Assembly: GCF_002278135.3 (NCBI RefSeq)
Contig: NZ_CP029425.2
Coordinates: 1,960,001-2,024,000, forward strand
Reading direction: 5' to 3'
Length of the DNA: 64,000 nt
Source of the DNA: Bradyrhizobium ottawaense
GTDB taxonomy: Bacteria > Pseudomonadota > Alphaproteobacteria > Rhizobiales > Xanthobacteraceae
Shown here: positions 45,019 to 53,723 of the stretch, one piece after another
Position numbering within the stretch: the stretch's first letter is position 1
How the letters are laid out: the number at the start of each line of letters is the position of its first letter
Program-made: the position numbers and the translations under genes
The notes under the pieces: generated by a model
What the model was told of the DNA's origin: nothing
The model's database searches: none
What the model saw: only the letters and a program-made list of their open reading frames with translations

Positions 45019-45312
45019 CTATTGCGCCGCCGCTTCCCGCTTGCGCGATGCTGATGCCGCGGCTTCGCGGTCCATCACCGCGCGGCAGCCGGGGCTGACC
45101 TGGGCCTTGTTCCGCACCATGCAGGCCCTGACCCTGGGAATGTCGGGGATCTCACTTGAGCACAGCCGCATCGCATCGCCCGTGCACATCTGCTGCGCTT
45201 CGGACGAGAAGGCGAGGCCGGGTGAGGTCTGGAGTGCGATGGCGGTGGTTGCTACGGCCAACAGCGAAGCGGTGGTCTTAAGCAGCGAAGCGATCGTCTG
45301 ATAGCGTGTCAT
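45019..45312 (-). CDS. small secreted cysteine-rich-repeat protein (copy A)
   Basis: Protein of 97 residues. A signal peptide ends near SPGLAF. One Cys-rich repeat of the GLG1/FGFR-type follows: C-x7-C-x13-C-x11-C, reading QQMCTGDAMRLCSSEI then RACMVRNKAQVSPGCRAVM. A charged, Ala-rich tail closes it. It shares the repeat with the gene at 45836-46078. Four Cys suggest two disulfides in the periplasm. The function is unknown. Confidence 0.72.
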   Translation of the reverse strand: MTRYQTIASLLKTTASLLAVATTAIALQTSPGLAFSSEAQQMCTGDAMRLCSSEIPDIPRVRACMVRNKAQVSPGCRAVMDREAAASASRKREAAAQ

Positions 45313-45567
45313 GCAGAATGCGTCCCCGAGTTCCGTGAGCTTGAGCCACTTGGTTTTTGGGGCGCCGCACACGGCTTGATCTGCCGCATGTCACAGCCTT
45401 CACGTCGGGAACTTTGGTCCCGCATGTGGTCGCTCGATTTCTTGATGTTCGAATCGAAAAGTGCTGCGCCGCCCGAGCGAAGTATGCGCCATTGTCACGC
45501 GGCTGCAATGGCAGGCGCAAAGGAATTTACAATTGTTGCGGGGACGTCACGCACAAAGCGTGCGCGA

Positions 45568-45798
45568 TCAGATCATCCGATCGAAGGAGGCGCTCGCTTG
45601 TTCCACATCGCTCGCGCCGAGCGCGGCGGCGTGTTCCTCGACGGCGGTGACGCCTTTGGCAGTCAGCTCGAACAAATCGCCGTCCTTCATCACGTAGCCG
45701 TCGGCGATGAGCTCGCCGATCTTGCCGTGGCGGTCGTCGGCGAAGGCAACGGACTGGCTGATGTCCCGCAGGATCGAGAGCTGTTCGTCGCGCAACAT
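45568..45798 (-). CDS. small conserved protein, possible winged-helix
   Basis: A 76-residue protein not assigned to a named family. It starts MLRDEQLSILRDISQSVAFA, with GKIGELIADGYVMKDGDLFE and LTAKGVTAVEEHAA following, a pattern like the final helix and wing of a winged-helix domain. GGAG lies about 9 bp upstream of the ATG. It is flanked by the two Cys-rich secreted protein genes and may be cotranscribed with copy B, which is 37 bp upstream. Confidence 0.65.
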   Translation of the reverse strand: MLRDEQLSILRDISQSVAFADDRHGKIGELIADGYVMKDGDLFELTAKGVTAVEEHAAALGASDVEQASASFDRMI

Positions 45799-45835
45799 GG
45801 CTTCACTCTCCGTTCGCTGGGGATGGTCGCGGTCC

Positions 45836-46078
45836 TCACATGCCGTGGCTCTGAAACACCTTGCTGCAAGAGCGCGACAGCTTGGCCCGGTTGGCTTGCA
45901 GGCAGCCCTGCACGGCGCCGTCATTGCCGAGGTCCTTGCGGCAGAAGCGCGAGGCGTCGCGCGAGCAGGCCTGCTGTTCCTGGGGCGAGCCCATGTGGCC
46001 TTGCGCAAGAGCGGGTGCGTTCGACAGGCCACTCAGGGCTGCCAGCGTGATCGTCGCCAGGAGAAATCTGCGGGCCAT
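45836..46078 (-). CDS. small secreted cysteine-rich-repeat protein (copy B)
   Basis: Protein of 80 residues with a signal peptide ending near NAPALAQ and one Cys-rich repeat: C-x7-C-x12-C-x11-C, reading QQACSRDASRFCRKDL then QGCLQANRAKLSRSCSKVF. The pattern equals that of the protein at 45019-45312, so they are paralogues. Cys-rich GLG1-type repeats in bacteria are of unknown role. The upstream gap faces a plus-strand membrane protein gene. Confidence 0.72.
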   Translation of the reverse strand: MARRFLLATITLAALSGLSNAPALAQGHMGSPQEQQACSRDASRFCRKDLGNDGAVQGCLQANRAKLSRSCSKVFQSHGM

Positions 46079-46220
46079 CGGCGGCTCCAATCTGACAGGG
46101 ATAATTCAGGTCCTGTCTGAACTCGTCGCCTTGCCACTTGTTCCTCCAAAGGCAGAGCTCGCCCCGCTATTCAAGGTTCCCGGGGCGCTGCTATAACACC
46201 GGCGAAACGTGAGGTGTTTG

Positions 46221-46646
46221 ATGAAACGCTATCTGGTGTTTGCGCTGGTGGGCCCGTTCGTCGGCGGGTTCCTCCTGCTGCTGACGACGACCTATCAGTC
46301 CGGCTATTGGGCCCAGACCAGTCTCGGCGAGGTCGGCAAGCTGTTCGCGGTGTTCTTCAAGACCCTGCAGTACAGCTATCTGTTCGGCTTCCTGCCTTCG
46401 CTGATGATCGGCGCAGTCGATGACATCCTGACCCATGTCAGGCGGATCGGCCCGGGCTTGCGGATGCTCCTGGTCGGCCTGTTCGCCTTCGTGCTGGCCT
46501 CGCTCACCTACAGCTCGCGCGGGCCGGATTCGGGCGCGGTGCAGTTCATCCTGTATGGCCTCGTCGGGTTCGTGCCGGCGGTGATTTCGTCCTGGCTCGT
46601 GCATAAATACATCAAGGAGCCGCATCCGGTGGCGGCGCCGACGTGA
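46221..46646 (+). CDS. small polytopic membrane protein, unknown function
   Basis: A 141-residue protein with four predicted membrane helices: FALVGPFVGGFLLLL, SYLFGFLPSLMIGAV, MLLVGLFAFVLASLTY and FILYGLVGFVPAVISSWLVH. I do not recognise a characterised family. It begins MKRYLVFALV at 46221; the frame opens slightly earlier but without a better ribosome site. The DUF4112 gene follows 61 bp downstream on the same strand. Confidence 0.7.
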   Translation: MKRYLVFALVGPFVGGFLLLLTTTYQSGYWAQTSLGEVGKLFAVFFKTLQYSYLFGFLPSLMIGAVDDILTHVRRIGPGLRMLLVGLFAFVLASLTYSSRGPDSGAVQFILYGLVGFVPAVISSWLVHKYIKEPHPVAAPT

Positions 46647-46707
46647 GCGCGCGACGTTCGGACGCGGCGCAGCAACCTCAGCCGCGTCCGCGCGTTCCCT
46701 GAAGGCC

Positions 46708-47262
46708 ATGACCATGTCCGACGACGACATCCTAGCTCCACGCAGATCCCGTCCGGGGAGCTCGCGCGCGACCTCTTTCGGCACCGAGGCACGCGGGCCG
46801 ATCATCGACCAGGACGGCCGGGAAATCCGCCCCGAGACGCTGCAGCAGGGGTTTCGCGAATTCGGTTTCGAGCTTGGCAAGGACAATCCATTCGCCGGGA
46901 GTCCGTTCGGCAATCTGACGCGCGAGCAGCGGATCGCGCGGATCGAGGCGATCGCAAAGCTGCTCGACGTCGCCTTCATCCTGCCCGGCACCAACATCCG
47001 CTACGGCATCGACGGGCTGATAGGCCTGATCCCCGTCGTCGGCGACATCATCACCACGGCGATCTCGCTGTGGCTGGTGCGGGAGGCCCGCGCGTTGGGC
47101 GCGCCCTGGTACATCACCACCCGCATGCTCGGCAATGTCGCGCTCGACGGCGTGGTCGGCATGGTCCCGTTCGCGGGCGACGCTTTCGACGTGATGTTCC
47201 GCGCCAACATGCGCAACGTGCGTCTGCTCCGCCGCTGGCTCGACAAGCAGCCGCGGATTTAG
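46708..47262 (+). CDS. DUF4112 domain-containing membrane protein
   Basis: Protein of 184 residues. A polar N-terminus (about 1-75) precedes a DUF4112 domain with two membrane segments: NIRYGIDGLIGLIPVVGDII then TTAISLWLV, and NVALDGVVGMVPFAGDAFDV. The paired Gly-x-Pro-x-x-Gly-Asp motifs (LIPVVGD, MVPFAGD) mark the family. The function is unknown. Starts at ATG 46708 or 46714. Confidence 0.85.
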   Translation: MTMSDDDILAPRRSRPGSSRATSFGTEARGPIIDQDGREIRPETLQQGFREFGFELGKDNPFAGSPFGNLTREQRIARIEAIAKLLDVAFILPGTNIRYGIDGLIGLIPVVGDIITTAISLWLVREARALGAPWYITTRMLGNVALDGVVGMVPFAGDAFDVMFRANMRNVRLLRRWLDKQPRI

Positions 47263-47397
47263 CGCGGCGGCCGGGAGCGCTTGCCGCGAGGCCATCTGGT
47301 CGATGATGCGCCGCTGCGGGGAGAACCCCCAAACGCAAAAAACGCGACAGCCTTTCGGCCATCGCGCTTTCTGCGCACATCGGAGGCTTGCGAAAAC

Positions 47398-47691
47398 TTA
47401 GGCCGCGTCGGCGGCGTCGGTCTCGGCCGGCGCCGGCTTGGGACGGCGGGGCAACGGGAAGGCTTCGCTCTCATAGAGCGAGCGGATGCCGTTCTGGTCG
47501 AAACGCGCTTCCTCGACCTGGAGATAGGCGCCGTTCAGTGAATCCGTCGGCAATTGCTCCATCGCGAACTGCACGGCTTCGGCCGCGGTGCCGAACCGGC
47601 GATAGGTGAAGCCTGCGCGCTTCTTCTTGCGGATCGCGGCGGGGAAGAGTTCGGCGGAGGTGTTGAAGTTGAACGGACGCAGTGGACGCAT
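47398..47691 (-). CDS. small conserved hypothetical protein
   Basis: A 97-residue basic protein I cannot name. It reads [20 protein letters not shown] from 47691, then [20 protein letters not shown] and [19 protein letters not shown], and ends in a Pro/Ala/Asp tail. It resembles small rhizobial cytoplasmic proteins of unknown role. The upstream 212 bp are comparatively AT-rich and probably hold its promoter. Confidence 0.65.
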   Translation of the reverse strand: MRPLRPFNFNTSAELFPAAIRKKKRAGFTYRRFGTAAEAVQFAMEQLPTDSLNGAYLQVEEARFDQNGIRSLYESEAFPLPRRPKPAPAETDAADAA

Positions 47692-47904
47692 GGTCAAAGA
47701 CCTCGTGATCTTCTCTGGGGCTTTAAGCGCGTGGGGTTTGGGAGGGCAGGGGCCGCCATCGAGCGAGCCCGCCGCACATGCCATTTCGCCCTCTAATATA
47801 GGCCGATTTGACAAAAATGCGACCCCCGCGATGGGAGATGATGAATCCGCGCATGGCAGCTCCGCGGATGAAATTAATCAAACTATTTCAATGGTTTATA
47901 TGGA

Positions 47905-48069
47905 TTACAATTTGCCAAGAAGCAGCAGGACGACCAGCACCGCCAGCACGACGCCGCCGATGCCCATGCCGGAATGGCCCATCCCATAGCCGTAACCGCC
48001 GATGCGGCCGGACAGGCCGCCGAGCAGATAGATGATCACCAGGATGATCAGGACGGTCCCGAGTGACAT
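47905..48069 (-). CDS. DUF3309 family small membrane peptide
   Basis: A 54-residue hydrophobic protein: MSLGTVLIILVIIYLLGGLS, a Gly-rich turn (GRIGGYGYGMGHSGMGIGG), then VVLAVLVVLLLLGKL. Two short membrane segments and the Gly-rich loop fit the DUF3309 family. GGGGAGG lies about 7 bp upstream of the ATG. The function is unknown. Confidence 0.78.
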   Translation of the reverse strand: MSLGTVLIILVIIYLLGGLSGRIGGYGYGMGHSGMGIGGVVLAVLVVLLLLGKL

Positions 48070-48176
48070 GGCATCCTCCCCTGGCGGCCGCCAAATGCGA
48101 TGATCGGCCGCACCGCCAGACGAGAAAAGCACATCGCGCGGCCGGGTTCCACGAAGGAACCAGGCCGCGCGCAACC

Positions 48177-48596
48177 TTATTTCGGCTGCAGCTTCAGCGC
48201 GGCCGAGTTGATGCAGTAGCGCAGGCCGGTCGGCCCGGGGCCGTCGGGGAAGACGTGGCCGAGATGGCCGCTGCATTTGGAGCAGAGCACTTCGGTGCGG
48301 ATCATGCCGTGGCTGACGTCCCGCTCCTCGTCGATATGGCTCTCCACGGCGGGCTGGGTGAAGCTCGGCCAGCCGCAGCCGGAATCGAACTTGGCGTCGG
48401 ACTCGAACAGCACATTGCCGCAGCCGGCGCACGTGTAGGTGCCGGCGCGGTGGTCGTGCTCATACTCGCCGGAGAAGGGACGCTCGGTCGCCTTCTCGCG
48501 CAGCACCGCGTACTGCATCGGCGACAATTCGCGCCGCCACTGCTCTTCGCTCTTGATGACCTTGTTATCGGTGGTTTTCATTTTGGTGTCGGGCAT
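48177..48596 (-). CDS. msrB: peptide-methionine (R)-S-oxide reductase
   Basis: Protein of 139 residues that repairs the R form of methionine sulfoxide. Zinc-binding CxxC pairs are in TCAGCGN and [13 protein letters not shown]; the catalytic Cys is in [11 protein letters not shown]. No signal peptide is seen, so it is cytoplasmic. The start at 48596 ([10 protein letters not shown]) is the first in frame after the msrA stop region. It follows msrA by 31 bp on the same strand. Confidence 0.95.
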   Translation of the reverse strand: MPDTKMKTTDNKVIKSEEQWRRELSPMQYAVLREKATERPFSGEYEHDHRAGTYTCAGCGNVLFESDAKFDSGCGWPSFTQPAVESHIDEERDVSHGMIRTEVLCSKCSGHLGHVFPDGPGPTGLRYCINSAALKLQPK

Positions 48597-48627
48597 GGGT
48601 CTCCCGTTTGTTTCGGTGATCTCGCGA

Positions 48628-49344
48628 TCAGTTGGTGGCCTTGCTGGCACTCACCAGCGTCGGCTTTTCAATGTAGTTATCCGCGAACAGCTTTTTCAGG
48701 TTCTCGAGCTTGGGCAGGTCGTTATAGGCGATGTAAGGCTGGTTCGGGTGCAGCGTCAGATAGTCCTGGTGGTAGGCCTCCGCCGGGTAGAACGCCTCCA
48801 GCGCGCCGACCTTGGTCACGATCGGCTTGCTGAAGACCTTGGCGCCGTTGAGCTGGGCGATATAGGCCTCCGCCACCTTCTTCTGCTCGTCGGAGGTGGT
48901 GAAGACGGCCGAGCGATATTGCGTGCCGACGTCGGGGCCCTGGCGGTTGAGCTGGGTCGGGTCGTGCGCCACCGAGAAGTAGATCTGGAGGATCTTGCCG
49001 TAGGAGATCTTCTTCGGGTCGTACTTGATCTCGACCGCCTCGGCATGGCCGGTCCGGCCGCTCGAGACCGTCTGGTAGTCGGCGGTCGCCTTGGTGCCGC
49101 CGGCATAGCCGGAGACCGCGTTGACGACGCCCGCGGTGTGCTGGAAGACGCCCTGCACGCCCCAGAAGCAGCCGCCGGCGATCACGGCGGTCTGGATCCC
49201 GCTCGCGGGTGCCGCATCCATGGCTGGGGCGGGGATCACGACCGCATCCTCCGCAGCCCGGGACGGCGCGGTAAAGGCCAGCGCAAAGGTTAGCGAAAGG
49301 GCGGTGGTTGCGGCGAGCAGGGAGGCGAGGGCAGGTCGGCGCAT
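48628..49344 (-). CDS. msrA: peptide-methionine (S)-S-oxide reductase, exported form
   Basis: Protein of 238 residues with a signal peptide ending near PSRAAED, so it should act in the periplasm. The catalytic motif is [11 protein letters not shown] (Cys at about residue 59); [40 protein letters not shown] and YHQDYL complete the family. It is first in the msrA-msrB pair; the partner MsrB lacks an export signal, which is unusual for a pair. Confidence 0.95.
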   Translation of the reverse strand: MRRPALASLLAATTALSLTFALAFTAPSRAAEDAVVIPAPAMDAAPASGIQTAVIAGGCFWGVQGVFQHTAGVVNAVSGYAGGTKATADYQTVSSGRTGHAEAVEIKYDPKKISYGKILQIYFSVAHDPTQLNRQGPDVGTQYRSAVFTTSDEQKKVAEAYIAQLNGAKVFSKPIVTKVGALEAFYPAEAYHQDYLTLHPNQPYIAYNDLPKLENLKKLFADNYIEKPTLVSASKATN

Positions 49345-49601
49345 GGCGGATCCTCTTTCGGAAGGTCTGACAGTCTAGGGCGGTCGGGGCCGGACGAACA
49401 GTTGCCCGGCTGCGTTTTCGCACCATCCGAGGTACGGACGCGGCCGCCGATTGTTACGACGGGACGGACACGAGTCTGTGAAATGAGCCGCGCGGGATAG
49501 CCGGGCGCCGGCGGCTTGGCGAGACCGGGAACTCCGCGCTAGATGAACCGGTGCGATCGATGATCGACTTAAGAAGAATCTGGCTGGAGCAGGCCTGACC
49601 C

Positions 49602-51284
49602 ATGCTGCGCGTCGTTTCCCTGACCCTCGTCATCCTGACGGCCGGCCTGTTCAGCGCGGCGGCCGACCCGCAGGCCGACGATCTCACCCTCTGCCGTGAC
49701 CGCCAGGCGGAGGCCCAGGCCCGCGCGAGCGCCTGCGACAATCTGCTGAAGGCCGACAAGCTCAGCGGCAAGGACAAGGCCATCGCGCTCTCGGTGCGCG
49801 GCAATACGCTGATCAGCAAGCGCGATTACGACCACGCGATCGAGACCCTGTCCATCGCGGTCGATCTCGATCCGGACTACGTGATTGCTCTCAACCTGCG
49901 CGGCCTCGCCTATGAGCGCAAGGGCCAGGACGACCTCGCCATGGCGGACTACAACCTCGCCCTCCAGAAGCGCCCCACCTATGGTGTGCCCTACAACAAT
50001 CGGGGCGTCATCTACGCGCGCCGCGGCGCGTTGCAAAGCGCGATCGACGATTTCAGCCTGTCGATCAAATACACGCCCAAATTCCTGCTCGGCTGGACCA
50101 ATCGCGCCCGCGCGCGGACGCTGATGAAGGATTTCGACGGCGCGATCGCGGATTTCGCGGAGGCCGAGAAGATCGACCCGGCCGCGCCGCAGATCGCCAG
50201 CAACCGCTGCATCACGTACGGCATGATGGGCAAGTACGCGCAGGCGCTTGCCGACTGCAACGGCCTGATCGAGCGGCAGCCGAAAAACGTGTTCGCGATC
50301 AACAACCGCGCCGACGTCAGCATGATGAAGGGCGACCTCGACGCCGCGCTGAAGGATTACAACACGGCCATCCAGATCAATCCGAACAACATCCGCGCGC
50401 ATTCCGGTCGCGGCCAGATCTACGAGCGGAAGAAGGATCTCGCGCAAGCGCGCGCCGATTTCCGCGCGGCCGCCTATTCGTTGACGAAGTTCGACGAGCC
50501 CGACGTCGCCCGCGCCCGTGCCGTCGCGCAGGAGCGGCTCGCCGCGCTGACGCTGCAGGCGCCGGCCGGGGCAACCGGGCGCCGCGTGGCGCTGGTGATC
50601 GGCAACGGCGCCTACAAGAACGTCCACGCCTTGCCCAATCCGCCGCGCGATTCCAAACTGATCGCGAGCGTGCTGCGCGACGTCGGCTTCCAGAGCGTGA
50701 TTTCCGTCAATGACCTCACCCGCGACAAGTTCTTTGACGCGTTGAAGGCCTTCGCGGAGGAAGCGGAGAAGGCCGACTGGGCCGTGGTCTATTACGCCGG
50801 CCACGGCTTCGAGATCGGCGGGGTGAACTATCTCGTTCCCGTCGACGCCAAGCTCGCCGCCGACAAGGACGCCGAGACCCAGGCGGTCGCCCTCGAACAG
50901 GTGATCGCCGCGGTCGGTGCCGCGCGAAAGATGCGTCTCGTGGTCCTGGATGCCTGCCGCGACAATCCGTTCGCGCCAAGCATGCAGCGCACGCTGTCGC
51001 TGAAGCTGGTCGACAAGGGCTTTTCCAACATCGAGCCCGGCGCCGGCTTCATGGTGGTCTACGCCGCCAAGCACGGCGAGACCGCGATGGACGGCGACGG
51101 CAGCGCCAACAGCCCGTTCGCCACCGCGCTGGCCCGCGAGATCAAGCAGCCCCGCATCGAGATCCGAAAACTGTTCGACATCATCCGCGACGACGTCTGG
51201 GCCGCCACCAGGCACGAGCAGCAGCCGTTCACCTACGGCTCGCCGCCGGGACGGGAAGATTTTTATTTTGTCGCGGGGAAATAA
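49602..51284 (+). CDS. caspase-like (peptidase C14) protein with TPR repeats
   Basis: Exported or envelope protein of 560 residues with an N-terminal signal peptide (LTLVILTAGLFSAAAD). Residues about 60-315 hold seven or so TPR units (for example AIALSVRGNTLISKRDYDHA and YVIALNLRGLAYERKGQDDL). A p20-like caspase domain (about 328-560) follows, with RRVALVIGNGAYKNVHALPN, the catalytic His in WAVVYYAGHGFEIGG and the catalytic Cys in LVVLDACRDNPF, so the dyad is intact. Such proteins are frequent in Bradyrhizobium; substrates are unknown. It lies alone between msrA and a repeat element. Confidence 0.9.
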   Translation: MLRVVSLTLVILTAGLFSAAADPQADDLTLCRDRQAEAQARASACDNLLKADKLSGKDKAIALSVRGNTLISKRDYDHAIETLSIAVDLDPDYVIALNLRGLAYERKGQDDLAMADYNLALQKRPTYGVPYNNRGVIYARRGALQSAIDDFSLSIKYTPKFLLGWTNRARARTLMKDFDGAIADFAEAEKIDPAAPQIASNRCITYGMMGKYAQALADCNGLIERQPKNVFAINNRADVSMMKGDLDAALKDYNTAIQINPNNIRAHSGRGQIYERKKDLAQARADFRAAAYSLTKFDEPDVARARAVAQERLAALTLQAPAGATGRRVALVIGNGAYKNVHALPNPPRDSKLIASVLRDVGFQSVISVNDLTRDKFFDALKAFAEEAEKADWAVVYYAGHGFEIGGVNYLVPVDAKLAADKDAETQAVALEQVIAAVGAARKMRLVVLDACRDNPFAPSMQRTLSLKLVDKGFSNIEPGAGFMVVYAAKHGETAMDGDGSANSPFATALAREIKQPRIEIRKLFDIIRDDVWAATRHEQQPFTYGSPPGREDFYFVAGK

Positions 51285-51320
51285 CTGAGCGTGAGGCGCG
51301 GCAACGCCACCTCATAACCG

Positions 51321-51465
51321 CTGTCGTCCCCGCGAACGCGGGGACCCATAACCCCAGGCAGGAGCGTGAGGCAAAACTCCCACTCCGAGTCTTCGTCAAT
51401 CATCTTCCTGTGGGTATGGGTCCCGGATCGGCGCTCCGCTTCGCTACGCTTGTCCGGGACGACAG
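51321..51465. repeat. palindromic repeat (CTGTCGTCCC family) downstream of the caspase-like gene
   Basis: Outer arms CTGTCGTCCC (51321-51330) and GGGACGACAG (51456-51465) are inverted copies; inner GGGACCCATAACC and GTATGGGTCCCGG form a second pair. It is related to the element at 30014-30195. Located between two convergent genes. Confidence 0.82.
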
Positions 51466-51492
51466 CGGAGGTCGAGGCTCGGGCCTCGGCAC

Positions 51493-52608
51493 CTAAACCA
51501 CGATACTCAACCTTTTCGCCGCCCGCGTGATGCCTGTGTACAGCCACCGCGCCCTTGAGTCCTGGAACGCAAAGCTCTCGTCGAACAGCACGACGTCGTC
51601 CCATTGCGAGCCCTGCGACTTGTGCACGGTCAGCACGTAGCCGTAGTCGAACTCGTCATAGGGCTTGCGCTGCTCCCAGGCGATCTGCTCGACGCCGCCC
51701 TCGAAGCAATCGGCGCGCACCGAGACCTTGGTCACCTTGTGGCCGAAATCCTCGTCCGGCGACAGCCGCATGCTGAGGATGCGCGATTTCGCGCGCGAGG
51801 TGTTGCGCGACTTCACGCGCCATAGCCCGCCGTTGAACAGGCCCTTCTTGCGGTTGTTGCGCAGGCATACCAGCTTGTCGCCGGCGACCGGGAAGACGTC
51901 CTCGATGTTCTGGCGCTGGCGCACCCGCATGTTGTAGGCGCGCCTGGTGTTGTTGCGGCCGACCAGCACCTGGTCGGCGCCCATGACCCTGTCAGGATCG
52001 AGCTCCTTGCGCGACACCACCTCGCTCTCGCCGTAGCGGCCGATGTCGAGCTCGCGTCCCTCGCGCACGTCCATCGACATCCGCACGATCGGATCGTCCT
52101 GCGCCTGGCGGTGCACCTCGGTCAGCATCGCGTCCGGTTCGGTGTTGGTGAAGAAGCCGCCGCCCTGGATCGGCGGCAGCTGCGCGGGATCACCCAGCAC
52201 CAGCAGCGGGCAGTCGAACGACATCAGGTCGCGGCCCAATTCGGCGTCGACCATCGAGCATTCGTCGATCACGATCAGCTTCGCCTTCGAGGCCGGCGCG
52301 TCGTCCCACAATTCGAAGCTCGGCTGCTCCTCGCCGGATTCGCGGGCGCGGTAGATCAGGGAGTGGATGGTGGAGGCATCGTCGCACCCCTTGTTGCGCA
52401 TGACGAGGGCGGCCTTGCCGGTGAAGGCGGCGAACTTCACCTCGCCGTCGACGCCGTCGGCGATGTGCCGCGCCAGCGTGGTCTTGCCGGTGCCGGCAAA
52501 GCCGAACAGACGGAAGATCGGCGGCGTGCCATTGCGGCCCGGCTTGGCCTTCAGCCAGTCGCCGACGGCCTTGAGAGCGGCATCCTGATGCGGTGTGAAA
52601 CTGGCCAT
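51493..52608 (-). CDS. RecD-like ATP-dependent DNA helicase
   Basis: Stand-alone superfamily 1 helicase of 371 residues. Motif I is GFAGTGKTTLARHIA (about 35-49), motif II VIDECSMVD, motif III LLVLGDPAQLPPIQGGGFF, and a UvrD_C_2-type C-terminus with DYGYVLTVHKSQGSQWDDVV and the final Arg of YTGITRAAKRLSIVV. It is shorter than RecD2 and lacks its N-terminal domains. It is divergent from the nap operon. A role in repair or recombination is likely but not specific. Confidence 0.88.
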   Translation of the reverse strand: MASFTPHQDAALKAVGDWLKAKPGRNGTPPIFRLFGFAGTGKTTLARHIADGVDGEVKFAAFTGKAALVMRNKGCDDASTIHSLIYRARESGEEQPSFELWDDAPASKAKLIVIDECSMVDAELGRDLMSFDCPLLVLGDPAQLPPIQGGGFFTNTEPDAMLTEVHRQAQDDPIVRMSMDVREGRELDIGRYGESEVVSRKELDPDRVMGADQVLVGRNNTRRAYNMRVRQRQNIEDVFPVAGDKLVCLRNNRKKGLFNGGLWRVKSRNTSRAKSRILSMRLSPDEDFGHKVTKVSVRADCFEGGVEQIAWEQRKPYDEFDYGYVLTVHKSQGSQWDDVVLFDESFAFQDSRARWLYTGITRAAKRLSIVV

Positions 52609-52871
52609 ATCTGTCTTGAGGAAGGGCGAAAAGGCGGCGATTCGCTACGCCCCAAGTTAATCATTCGACCCCCGCTTTCAAGCCGGATGCAGCAGCGAAG
52701 ATCGAGGCGTCAGCGGGCGGTCGTCAGCTTCCGCTGGCCCGCCTCGCGGCCGTAAATCCGCCTCGTCACGTCGCAGGTGAAGGCGAAGTAAACGCCTTGC
52801 CCGGTTTGCGCAATTTCGTGCGGCAAACGACCCGCAGGTTAATCGTTGCTTGCGCGCGTTCGCGACGCCGG

Positions 52872-52885
52872 TTGATCTAGCGCAA
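52872..52885 (+). promoter_or_regulatory. FixK2/FNR-type box upstream of the napFDAGHBC operon
   Basis: TTGATCTAGCGCAA fits the FixK2 form TTG(A/C)-N6-(T/G)CAA. It is 124 bp upstream of the napF ATG. The distance suggests either a leader of about 80 nt with a class II site or a site further upstream. It would link the operon to low-oxygen control. Confidence 0.75.
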
Positions 52886-52982
52886 TGCAACATGGACAGC
52901 GCGAACCTATGGTCCGCAGCGGTGACAACGGCGTCGACCGAGATGTGCCCGATGGGGCGCATTCTCCTGGAAAATTCCTCAA

Positions 52983-52998
52983 CACGGGTCTGCCCGTG
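52983..52998 (+). promoter_or_regulatory. hairpin in the napF leader
   Basis: Stem CACGGG / CCCGTG around TCTG, directly before the Shine-Dalgarno GAGG (52997-53000) and overlapping its first bases. It could partly sequester ribosome binding. Short and unproven. Confidence 0.4.
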
Positions 52999-53009
52999 AG
53001 GATTCGGAT

Positions 53010-53369
53010 ATGCCGAGACCAATGTCGCGACGCTCACTATTCTCTGCCGTTCTGCCTTTCGCATCCGGCCGCGACGCGCTTGCGCCGCGCGTGAACGAGT
53101 CGTGCCCCGAACAGGTGGCGACCGTCTCCAGCGCGAGCGCCTGCGTCGAAAGACACGGCGTGGTCTGCCGTCGCTGCGTCGAAGCCTGTGAGCATTCCGC
53201 CATCCGCATTCTCGCGCGCGAGAAGCTCGGCGCCGTCATCGATGCCGCGGCCTGCACCGGCTGCGGCGACTGCATCCCGGTCTGCCCGGTCGAAGCCATC
53301 GCGCTCGCGCCGCGGGACCGGATCGCGCTGGTATCCGAACTTGCAAACCTGGTCGTGCACAATGGCTGA
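53010..53369 (+). CDS. napF: NapF-like ferredoxin protein (short form)
   Basis: Cytoplasmic-type iron-sulfur protein of 119 residues. It begins MSRRSLF after a few residues, typical of NapF. The sequence holds two 4Fe-4S cysteine clusters: CVERHGVVCRRCVEAC (about 45-60) and CTGCGDCIPVCP (about 83-94). Classical NapF is about 160-170 residues with more clusters, so this one is reduced. It is first in the operon; napD overlaps its end by 8 bp. NapF is thought to help NapA cofactor maturation. Confidence 0.82.
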   Translation: MPRPMSRRSLFSAVLPFASGRDALAPRVNESCPEQVATVSSASACVERHGVVCRRCVEACEHSAIRILAREKLGAVIDAAACTGCGDCIPVCPVEAIALAPRDRIALVSELANLVVHNG

Positions 53370-53697
53370 GGCCACCAACATCTGCGGCGTTGCCGTCTAT
53401 CTCGCACCGGATGCCGCGGACGGTCTGACGGACCGGATCCTGGCGTTGCCCGGCGTCGAGCTCGAGGCCGCATCCGGCGAGAACCGGCTTGCGCTGACCG
53501 TCGTCGATACGCCGGCCTCGCTGGCGATCGACCAGATCGCCGCGATGCATCGCCTGCCCGGCGTCGTCAGTGCCTCGCTGATCTTTCACGCCTTCGATGC
53601 GCCCGACGACGAGAGCGCGATCGAGACCGAGCCGGCCGCCTGCTGCGGCGGCCTCTGCCAGAATTCCGGCGCGCACGCGCGCCCTTCCGCAATTTGA
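53362..53697 (+). CDS. napD: NapD, NapA maturation chaperone
   Basis: Protein of 111 residues that binds the NapA twin-arginine signal peptide in the cytoplasm. The NapD fold is seen in [40 protein letters not shown] and [13 protein letters not shown]. The C-terminus is longer than usual and has a Cys cluster ([12 protein letters not shown]). Its start overlaps napF, and napA follows after 26 bp. Confidence 0.9.
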   Translation: MAEATNICGVAVYLAPDAADGLTDRILALPGVELEAASGENRLALTVVDTPASLAIDQIAAMHRLPGVVSASLIFHAFDAPDDESAIETEPAACCGGLCQNSGAHARPSAI

Positions 53698-53723
53698 GAT
53701 TCGTTGAGCCGGAGAGACCGACG

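Larger units (their letters stand above)
52609..53009. other. promoter region between the helicase gene and napF
   Basis: A 401-bp gap. It contains the FixK-type box at 52872-52885 and a leader hairpin at 52983-52998 for the nap operon. Between 52609 and 52870 I see no gene; an open frame on the minus strand (52678-53064) has no family features and overlaps the napF start. Confidence 0.6.

Noticed and set aside
52815..52840. TTTGCGCAATTTCGTGCGGCAAA-like region as a second FNR box before napF
   Set aside because: The spacing between TTG and CAA is wrong for TTG-N8-CAA; only partial half sites are present.
52678..53064. 128-residue minus-strand frame in the nap promoter region
   Set aside because: It overlaps the napF start and the FixK-type box, lacks a ribosome site and has Arg-rich random composition.
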